Position numbers and translations under genes: made by a program. The notes under the pieces were generated by a model. It saw only the letters and a program-made list of their open reading frames with translations, made no database searches and was not told the DNA's origin. Shown here in pieces: positions 15,444 to 20,293 of a stretch of DNA of 20,293 nt (positions are counted from its first letter, which is position 1; every line of letters starts with the position of its first letter). The stretch lies in assembly GCA_910587545.1 (NCBI GenBank), contig CAJUMI010000040.1, positions 1 to 20,293 on the forward strand, read 5' to 3'. This stretch comes from an uncultured Muribaculaceae bacterium. GTDB lineage: Bacteria > Bacteroidota > Bacteroidia > Bacteroidales > Muribaculaceae.

Positions 15444-15473
15444 CAAATATACGCAGATCCCGCGAGAAAACAA
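15444..15473 (-). promoter_or_regulatory. rlmN-pdxA promoter candidate, distal
   Basis: A second identical -7 box TATATTTG (15444-15451) has TTG 19 bases upstream (15471-15473), better spacing than the proximal candidate. The predicted leader is about 80 nt. Confidence 0.5.
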
Positions 15474-15502
15474 GAGCTAAACCCTGCAAGCACTCTGTTT
15501 TT

Positions 15503-16825
15503 TCAGTCGACAAGGGTGATGCGCACCCTCTTACCCTTGATTTTTTCGGGTGCGAGCGTCTTTACAAGTCCCGCAGCCTTATCGGTAGCTACAGCCACGA
15601 GGGTCTGATGGTCGCTGACATCAATCTTGCCGATCTCGCCGGCCGTAAGGCCGCCTTTCTGACACAGAAAGCCCACGACATCGCCGCGCGAGATCTTCTC
15701 TCTCTTGCCGGCGTTGAGATGCAGAGTGGCATAGTGCGCGCGGATCGGATCGGCCGAGCGACCTGTCGGATTGTAGTCATGGTCCCAGACTACATAGTCG
15801 GGCACATTGTCGGCCTCGGAAGTGATGACAAAGACATCGCCCGACGCTCCGGCACGCGCCGTGCGGCCGTTGCGGTGTGTCCACGACTCCGGGCTGACGG
15901 GCATGTGATAGTGGATGACAGCGCTCAGGCTGTCGAGATCGAGGCCGCGAGCCGCGAGATCGGTAGTCACAAGTATCGGACGCGAGCCGTTGTCAAGCAG
16001 GCGCACGGCCTTCTCGCGCTCGCTCTGGTCGAGGCCGCCGTGATAGACACCGGCGGGCAGACCTGCGCGCGAGAGGATGTCGTAAGTGCGGTCGGCACTC
16101 TCGCGGTGATTGACAAAAACGAGCACCCTGCCGTCGTGAAGCGATTTCAGCAGATCGACGAGGGTCTGCGCCTTGTCGCGTGCCGGACTCTCGACCTTGG
16201 CTATGTTAAGCCGCGGAGCAGCCGCACAGGGCGCGTCGTCGAGACCGCAGTCGATGGTCTCGCAACCGTCGAGGTTGATAAAATCGGGCATCTCGCCGAG
16301 ACGCGTGGCCGAGGTCAGTACGATATTGGCCGGATCGGAGATGCGGCGGACAATCCTGCGCATCTCATCCTGAAAGCCCAGCTCGAGTGATTTGTCATAC
16401 TCGTCGATGACAAGCGATGTCACCCGGCTCAGATCGACGTTGCGGCGCCGGATATGATCAAGCAGGCGGCCGGGAGTGGCCACGATGATATCGGGTATCT
16501 GCGACAGGCTGTTGACCTCGTCGGTCACGGAGTGCCCGCCATAGAAAGCAACGGTTCTGAGACCGGCCGCTATGCGGCGGATGACTTCACAAATCTGAAG
16601 GACGAGCTCGCGCGAGGGTGCCAGCACGACACCCTGCACACGGCCGTCGGAAGAATGGAGCGAACGCAGCAATGCGATCGCAAAAGCCACGGTCTTGCCG
16701 CTGCCTGTCGGAGCGATGAGCATGATCTTGCGCGACCGCGACGCACCGACAGCAAGTTGCATGGCATTAAGCTCCGCAATGCCGAGGCGGTCGCGTATGT
16801 TTGCTGCTATTTCGCCGTATTTCAT
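15503..16825 (-). CDS. DEAD-box ATP-dependent RNA helicase, DbpA type
   Basis: A 440-residue DEAD-box helicase. Visible motifs: Q-motif region LNAMQLA (19-25), Walker A APTGSGKT (38-45), PSRELVLQ (Ia), TPGRLLDH (Ib), motif II DEYD (141-144), SAT (172-174), VFVNHRESADR (IV), TTDLAARGLD (V) and HRNGRTARAG (VI, 317-326). Motif II is DEYD in place of DEAD; the catalytic D and E are kept. After the RecA2 domain, residues of about 365-440 (ISRGDVVGFLCQK..GGLTAGEIGKIDV..KGKRVRITLVD) match the DbpA RNA-binding domain, which binds hairpin 92 of 23S rRNA and acts in large-subunit assembly. It starts 21 bases after the thioredoxin-lipoprotein gene, so the two are probably co-transcribed. rlmN, also a 23S-rRNA enzyme, follows. 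DbpA function is by domain match, so no symbol is given. Confidence 0.92.
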   Translation of the reverse strand: MKYGEIAANIRDRLGIAELNAMQLAVGASRSRKIMLIAPTGSGKTVAFAIALLRSLHSSDGRVQGVVLAPSRELVLQICEVIRRIAAGLRTVAFYGGHSVTDEVNSLSQIPDIIVATPGRLLDHIRRRNVDLSRVTSLVIDEYDKSLELGFQDEMRRIVRRISDPANIVLTSATRLGEMPDFINLDGCETIDCGLDDAPCAAAPRLNIAKVESPARDKAQTLVDLLKSLHDGRVLVFVNHRESADRTYDILSRAGLPAGVYHGGLDQSEREKAVRLLDNGSRPILVTTDLAARGLDLDSLSAVIHYHMPVSPESWTHRNGRTARAGASGDVFVITSEADNVPDYVVWDHDYNPTGRSADPIRAHYATLHLNAGKREKISRGDVVGFLCQKGGLTAGEIGKIDVSDHQTLVAVATDKAAGLVKTLAPEKIKGKRVRITLVD

Positions 16826-16846
16826 TTCAGGTGCCTGATGTGGTGC

Positions 16847-17344
16847 TTATTTGATAAACCCCTCGACAATAGCGTCAAAAACGCCGTCGCCTATGATGTC
16901 CTGAGAGCCGACATAGGTCACATACTCACCCGAGGGAAGGATGGCGATCACCGTCGGTATGCTCTGCACTCCGAAAGCGTTGGCTACTTCTCCGTAGATG
17001 TCGATATCGACGGGAACAAACTTCGCACGGTCGGCATATTTCGCGGCCGAAGCCTCGAAGAAAGGAGCGAACTGACGGCAGGGGCCACACCAGGTGGCAT
17101 TGAAGTCAATGAACACAGGTTTGGCGAAGTCTTCTTCAGAGACGAGGGTCGAGGCCACAAGCGCCGACTTCTGGGCGTCGGAGATCTTTGTGACGTCGGA
17201 TTCAACAGCCGCAGCAGTCTCGTTGGTTTCGGTTGACTCTTTGGCTTCAGCCGATGCTTCGGCTTTGTTTCCGCCGCATGAGGCGAGAGAGAGGGAGCCT
17301 GCCGCAAACGCGGCGACAGCCAGTGATAAAACTGTTTTTTTCAT
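16847..17344 (-). CDS. Thioredoxin-fold lipoprotein, periplasm-facing
   Basis: A 165-residue lipoprotein with a thioredoxin domain. The signal peptide ends in LASC with cysteine 23, followed by GGNK; a low-complexity A/E/T-rich linker covers residues of about 27-55. The thioredoxin part (about 56-165) has FIDFNATWCGPCRQFAPFF with the redox pair C86/C89 and the cis-proline P130 in SIPTVIAI. The WCGPC active site is that of reducing thioredoxins and not DsbA. It therefore probably keeps or transfers reducing power on the cell-envelope side of the inner or outer membrane; the partner is unknown. The link to an RNA helicase gene 21 bases downstream looks like mere co-transcription. No promoter close to consensus is visible upstream. 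Confidence 0.9.
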   Translation of the reverse strand: MKKTVLSLAVAAFAAGSLSLASCGGNKAEASAEAKESTETNETAAAVESDVTKISDAQKSALVASTLVSEEDFAKPVFIDFNATWCGPCRQFAPFFEASAAKYADRAKFVPVDIDIYGEVANAFGVQSIPTVIAILPSGEYVTYVGSQDIIGDGVFDAIVEGFIK

Positions 17345-17396
17345 TATTAAAAGTATTATTATTTCAGTAACAACAATATTGCAGACAAATAGTTGG

Positions 17397-17453
17397 AAAG
17401 AGCAGACACCTCGGACGCCGTGGATATCGCGGTGCCGGCTGTGTCTGCTCTTT
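17397..17453 (-). terminator. Large terminator hairpin after mdh
   Basis: A perfect 13-bp stem (17397-17409 with 17441-17453) closes a 31-nt GC-rich loop that can itself fold. It begins 19 bases past the mdh stop codon. On the minus strand the stem ends in CTCTTT, so only a short T-run is present. Confidence 0.7.
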
Positions 17454-17472
17454 AAACTTTTGCAATCAGCGA

Positions 17473-18399
17473 TTATGCGAGAGCCGCATTTGTCTTGTGG
17501 ACGGCTTCGGCGCTCTTGTGGAAGAGTGCTTTTTCTTCGTCGTTGAGGTCAAATTCGACGATCTTCTCGATGCCGTTGCGGCCGAGGATACAGGGAACAC
17601 CGATGCAGAGGTCTTTTTCGCCGTATTCGCCGTCGAGAAGAGCCGAGCATGAGATGAGCTTCTTCTGGTCGCCGAGAACTGCGCCTACGACCTGAGCTGC
17701 AGCCGCGCCGGGAGCATACCATGCCGATGTGCCGAGGAGCTTGGTGAGAGTGGCACCGCCGACCATAGTGTCAGCAGCGACTTTCTCGAGCTGTTCGGCG
17801 GGCAGGAGAGTCGATGCGGGGATGCCGCGGTATGCTGCGAAACGAGTGAGAGGAATCATTGTTGTGTCGCCGTGGCCGCCGATCACGATGCCTTCCACCT
17901 CGTTGGCGTTGGCATTGAGGGCGAGAGTCAGGAAATATTTGAAACGCGCGCTGTCGAGAGCTCCGCCCATGCCGATGATACGTTTTTTGGGAAGACCCGA
18001 GATCTTGTGGATCAGATAGGTCATGGTGTCCATCGGGTTGGATACGCAGACGATGATAGCGTTGGGCGAGTGTTTCAGCACGTTTTCAGTAACAGATTTC
18101 ACGATGCCTGCATTGACGCCGATAAGTTCCTCGCGGGTCATGCCGGGTTTGCGGGGAATGCCTGAAGTGATGACAACGACATCGGAGTTCTCTGTGCGGG
18201 CATAATCATTTGTCACGCCTGTAAGACGAGAATTGAGACCGAGGATGTTGGCGGTCTGCATGATATCCATTGCCTTGCCTTCGCTGACACCTTCCTTGAT
18301 ATCAAGCAGAACGACTTCGTCGGCGACCTGAGTGGTCACCAATACATTTGCACATGTGGCGCCTACGTTACCGGCACCTACGACTGTTACTTTTGACAT
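17473..18399 (-). CDS. mdh: Malate dehydrogenase (NAD), LDH-like type
   Basis: A 308-residue cytosolic enzyme interconverting malate and oxaloacetate with NAD(H). It belongs to the lactate-dehydrogenase-like MDH group common in Bacteroidetes. The nucleotide-binding loop is GAGNVGATCA (8-17) and aspartate 33 (LLDIKEG) selects NAD over NADP. The substrate loop SGIPRKPGMTREEL carries R83 and R89; an arginine at the first of these positions marks malate, where lactate enzymes have glutamine. N121, D149, R152 and the catalytic H176 (GGHGDT) are all present. In fermenting Bacteroidetes it runs toward malate on the way to fumarate and succinate, downstream of PEP carboxykinase, whose gene lies about 1.4 kb to the right. 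It is a single gene with its own promoter (18477-18507) and terminator. Confidence 0.97.
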   Translation of the reverse strand: MSKVTVVGAGNVGATCANVLVTTQVADEVVLLDIKEGVSEGKAMDIMQTANILGLNSRLTGVTNDYARTENSDVVVITSGIPRKPGMTREELIGVNAGIVKSVTENVLKHSPNAIIVCVSNPMDTMTYLIHKISGLPKKRIIGMGGALDSARFKYFLTLALNANANEVEGIVIGGHGDTTMIPLTRFAAYRGIPASTLLPAEQLEKVAADTMVGGATLTKLLGTSAWYAPGAAAAQVVGAVLGDQKKLISCSALLDGEYGEKDLCIGVPCILGRNGIEKIVEFDLNDEEKALFHKSAEAVHKTNAALA

Positions 18400-18476
18400 A
18401 GTGATTTATATTAATGTGTTGTTTGATATTGTTAGTTACTCTTTAACCGCAGTCTGACCGACGCACACTGCGACCG

Positions 18477-18507
18477 CAAAGTTAAACAAACTTCGCTCAT
18501 TGCGCAA
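18477..18507 (-). promoter_or_regulatory. mdh promoter
   Basis: The minus-strand -7 box TAACTTTG (18477-18484) is preceded by TTG at 18505-18507, 20 bases upstream. The leader would be about 70 nt. Confidence 0.55.
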
Positions 18508-18537
18508 CCATTTACATAAAAATTTCTTTAATTAAAA

Positions 18538-18559
18538 CACGAGATGGGCATCCATCGTG
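18538..18559 (-). terminator. Terminator of the HTH-DUF2975 unit
   Basis: On the minus strand an 8-bp stem (CACGATGG pairing with CCAT..CGTG, with a 2-nt bulge) has the loop ATGC and runs into TTTTAATT. It lies 6 bases after the stop codon of the HTH gene and separates the unit from mdh. Confidence 0.7.
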
Positions 18560-18565
18560 CGAGAT

Positions 18566-18766
18566 CTATTTATATTCTAATATATCAGCCGGCTGACATT
18601 CAAGAACCCTGCATATTGAATCGAGTGTCGAGAATCTTATTGCCTTAGCTTTTCCTGTTTTTAGTATTGATAGGTTAGCTACGGTTATACCCACCTTTTT
18701 CGACAGCTCCGATAACGTTATCCTTCTGCGAGCCATCATTACATCGAGATTGACTATAATTGCCAT
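18566..18766 (-). CDS. Small Cro/C1-type HTH regulator, YozG family
   Basis: A 66-residue protein that is almost entirely one helix-turn-helix domain: RRRITLSELSKKVGITVANLSILKTGKAKAIRFSTLDSICRVLECQPADILEY. The pattern LSxKVGITxANLSxLKxGKAKAIRFxTL is typical of the small YozG-like regulators that are usually encoded next to a DUF2975 membrane protein, exactly as here (12 bases apart). It probably represses or activates its own two-gene unit; the signal and wider targets are unknown. Its surroundings are much more AT-rich than the neighbouring housekeeping genes. Confidence 0.9.
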   Translation of the reverse strand: MAIIVNLDVMMARRRITLSELSKKVGITVANLSILKTGKAKAIRFSTLDSICRVLECQPADILEYK

Positions 18767-18778
18767 AATTCCATTACA

Positions 18779-19261
18779 TCAGATTGTCAGACTTTGTTCT
18801 TCAGCCACTTGCACTCCAATTTTGTAAAGATACGCAATTATCATCAACAACAGCCCTGATATAACATATGTAATATGATCAGGTTTCATTATTGGGTTTA
18901 AAACTAAGTGCATCCAGTCAGTCTCCATTCCTTTCAAATGGCATACATACATTCTCGAAAATTCTTTAATATAGGATAAGCAGAAAAGTCCTACGGCCGA
19001 ATATATTAGCAAACGGTGATTACCATGAATAAATACTTGATTGTTATTTACACCCCGTATTATTCTGCTCAAAAAAATCAGTATAAGTCCGATCACTATA
19101 GCATATACACAAATTCCTGTTTTAGCTATTGCCAAAATGTAATCTCTAAAAATGTAATCTCTAAAAATGATTGAATATAGAGCATATCCCAATGCCAATA
19201 CACAAAAGCCCACGCATATCCATGATGTGATCCTGATTGCTTTCAAATTTAATTTTGCCAT
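18779..19261 (-). CDS. DUF2975 four-helix membrane protein
   Basis: A 160-residue integral membrane protein with four predicted helices at about 12-32, 42-66, 84-103 and 128-148. The segment RGVNNNQVFIHGNHRLL after helix 2 and the C terminus IGVQVAEEQSLTI are hallmarks of DUF2975. The family has no established biochemical role. Its constant pairing with a YozG-type HTH protein suggests a sensor or partner that controls the regulator at the membrane (inference). At residues 33-42 there is a duplicated FRDYI caused by a 15-bp tandem repeat in the DNA. It is the first gene of the unit; a promoter candidate lies at 19309-19339. Confidence 0.88.
   Translation of the reverse strand: MAKLNLKAIRITSWICVGFCVLALGYALYSIIFRDYIFRDYILAIAKTGICVYAIVIGLILIFLSRIIRGVNNNQVFIHGNHRLLIYSAVGLFCLSYIKEFSRMYVCHLKGMETDWMHLVLNPIMKPDHITYVISGLLLMIIAYLYKIGVQVAEEQSLTI
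19134..19169. repeat. 15-bp tandem repeat inside the DUF2975 gene
   Basis: Two complete copies of AAAATGTAATCTCTA (19134-19148 and 19149-19163) are followed by a partial third, AAAATG. The unit length is a multiple of three and adds five residues (FRDYI) without breaking the frame, at the start of the second membrane helix. Confidence 0.85.
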
Positions 19262-19308
19262 AATTTTAATAATTGTTTATCAATAAATATTTATCGACTA
19301 TCGATATG

Positions 19309-19339
19309 CGAAATTACACAATAAAACCAATGCACCAAA
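19309..19339 (-). promoter_or_regulatory. Promoter candidate of the DUF2975-HTH unit
   Basis: Minus-strand TAATTTCG (19309-19316) differs from TAnnTTTG at one position; TTTG at 19336-19339 is 19 bases upstream. The leader would be about 40 nt. Confidence 0.4.
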
Positions 19340-19441
19340 TTTTTTCTCGGGTATTTTCCAAATCACCCACGGCACTATGTGACTGAGGTGAAGGGCAAAA
19401 TACGATCGGGGAGTCAGTCTGTCCGGTAATTATTTGACCTA

Positions 19442-19519
19442 TCAGTGGAGATCATAATGTTGTTTTAATTTAAAATACTCTTGTCGCGGTGTGTCTTTTG
19501 CTAAATTGCTATAATTCAT
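19442..19519 (-). CDS. Possible 25-residue small protein or gene remnant
   Basis: A short frame starting ATG at 19519 encodes MNYSNLAKDT, then PRQEYFKLKQHYDLH. The composition looks protein-like (mixed charged, aromatic and helix-forming residues, no low complexity), unlike the other minus-strand frames of this gap. There is no recognised family and no clear promoter or terminator. It could be a real small protein, the broken end of a larger lost gene, or chance. Confidence 0.25.
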   Translation of the reverse strand: MNYSNLAKDTPRQEYFKLKQHYDLH

Positions 19520-19748
19520 CAGTCACTTAGCACGCGCTGCGTTTCTTCTTAATTGATAGCCATTTATCCAAAATACACATCACCGTATATTCACATTTAA
19601 TATTAAACAGTCGCTCAATTCTTGTCCGTTCAGTCTAAACTCTATCAAGCACAATCTCGTTATGCTCAAGCTACGAGACTTTTGGCTCAGAGTCGGCATA
19701 GGAATTGCTAAAAATAATTAATAGGGAAAAATTTCCATAATAAGCGTT

Positions 19749-19776
19749 TTTGCAAACAAAATTTTTCGTACCTTTG
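19749..19776 (+). promoter_or_regulatory. pckA promoter
   Basis: The plus-strand -7 box TACCTTTG (19769-19776) matches TAnnTTTG exactly, with TTTG at 19749-19752. The 16-base spacing is somewhat shorter than usual. The predicted leader is about 55-60 nt. Confidence 0.55.
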
Positions 19777-19839
19777 CACTCGAATAAACAGACATAGACA
19801 TAGAACAACAAACATTCATATTTTCAAGTTTTTACGACA

Positions 19840-20293
19840 ATGAACAACATTGAAGAAATCAAAAACGCCCGTGTAGCCGAGATCAAAAAAGACCTCGAGA
19901 AATACGGCATCAAAGGCACAACCGAAGTTGTTTACAACCCCTCTTACGAACAGCTCTTCAAAGAGGAAACTCTTCCCTCGCTCGAAGGCTACGAGAAAGG
20001 TGTGCTCACAGAGCTCAACGCAGTCGACGTGATGACAGGTGTCTACACCGGCCGCTCACCCAAAGACAAGTTCATCGTTCTCGACGAAAATTCAAAAAAC
20101 ACCGTCTGGTGGACAACTGAAGAATACAAAAACGACAACAAACCCGCCACCGAAGAAGCATGGAAGGCCTGCAAGACTCTCGCAGTCGACGAGCTCTCCG
20201 GCAAAAAACTTTATGTTGTCGACGGTTTCTGCGGCGCAAACAAAGACACCCGCATGGCTGTCCGCTTCATCGTGGAAGTGGCATGGCAGGCTC
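19840..20293 (+). CDS. pckA: Phosphoenolpyruvate carboxykinase (ATP), 5' part
   Basis: The first 151 codons of a gene that runs off the right edge with an open frame; a full enzyme has about 535 residues. It starts ATG at 19840 (MNNIEEIKNARVAEIKKDL). TGVYTGRSPKDKFIV near residues 65-80 is the conserved TGxxTGRSPKDK segment of ATP-dependent PEPCK, whose arginine contacts the substrate. GFCGANKDTRMAVRFIVEVAWQA (about 129-151) is also typical. The enzyme interconverts oxaloacetate + ATP and PEP + CO2 + ADP. In fermenting Bacteroidetes it mainly carboxylates PEP, conserving ATP and feeding oxaloacetate to malate dehydrogenase. It is the only plus-strand gene in the window and diverges from the DUF2975 unit. 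Confidence 0.95.
   Translation, partial: MNNIEEIKNARVAEIKKDLEKYGIKGTTEVVYNPSYEQLFKEETLPSLEGYEKGVLTELNAVDVMTGVYTGRSPKDKFIVLDENSKNTVWWTTEEYKNDNKPATEEAWKACKTLAVDELSGKKLYVVDGFCGANKDTRMAVRFIVEVAWQA

Larger units (their letters stand above)
19262..19839. other. Divergent intergenic region between DUF2975 gene and pckA
   Basis: This is a 578-base AT-rich gap. It holds the promoter candidates for both flanking genes, a 25-codon minus-strand frame (19442-19519), a weak 6-bp hairpin (TCTCGT 19655-19660 with ACGAGA 19673-19678) and a palindrome GGAAAAATTTCC at 19725-19736 just upstream of the pckA promoter. I see no tRNA and no mobile-element gene. Confidence 0.6.

Noticed and set aside
19620..19740. 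Possible tRNA or hairpin RNA left of pckA
   Set aside because: Only a 6-bp stem is present; there is no cloverleaf, T-loop sequence or CCA-type end.
1..20293. CRISPR array, prophage, restriction or toxin-antitoxin system
   Set aside because: No regularly spaced repeats and no phage, nuclease or toxin genes were seen. The HTH-DUF2975 pair is not a toxin-antitoxin system by family.

Overview
The window looks like chromosome from an anaerobic gut member of the order Bacteroidales, most likely Muribaculaceae or a close relative; the family-level placement is inference. The basis is a SusC/SusD pair, lipoprotein signals of the Bacteroidetes type (cysteine followed by acidic or polar residues), Bacteroidetes-style promoters (TAnnTTTG with an upstream TTG/TTTG) instead of sigma70 boxes, weak Shine-Dalgarno sequences, and malate dehydrogenase and PEP carboxykinase close together, as expected for succinate-forming fermentation. 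Every gene except the last lies on the minus strand.

Layout from left to right. Positions 1-372 are non-coding and hold a strong hairpin and a 123-bp segment with 13-bp inverted ends. Positions 373-7373 are a four-gene SusC-SusD operon, read right to left: TonB-dependent transporter, SusD lipoprotein, a small lipoprotein and a DUF5018-like lipoprotein. It contains no glycosidase and no regulator. Positions 7763-9688 encode a secreted repeat protein made of two homologous halves. Positions 9689-10246 are non-coding and contain the promoter of that gene, a candidate small RNA of about 120 nt with its own promoter and terminator, and REP-like hairpins. Positions 10247-13003 encode a secreted multidomain GH13 (alpha-amylase family) enzyme. 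Its C-terminal tail resembles that of the repeat protein, and similar REP-like hairpins lie on both of its sides.

The middle and right part is housekeeping. rlmN and pdxA overlap by 8 bases (14303-14310). A thioredoxin-fold lipoprotein gene and a DbpA-type DEAD-box helicase gene form a second pair (15503-17344). Malate dehydrogenase follows at 17473-18399. An AT-rich segment then carries a small two-gene unit, a YozG-type HTH regulator plus a DUF2975 membrane protein. A 578-base gap follows, and the divergent pckA gene starts at 19840 and runs off the right edge.

I do not see a clearly new multi-gene system. The observations most worth checking are the candidate small RNA at about 9862-9980, the REP-like hairpins bracketing the amylase gene, the small inverted-repeat element at 179-301, and the enzyme-free SusCD operon with two poorly characterised lipoproteins.
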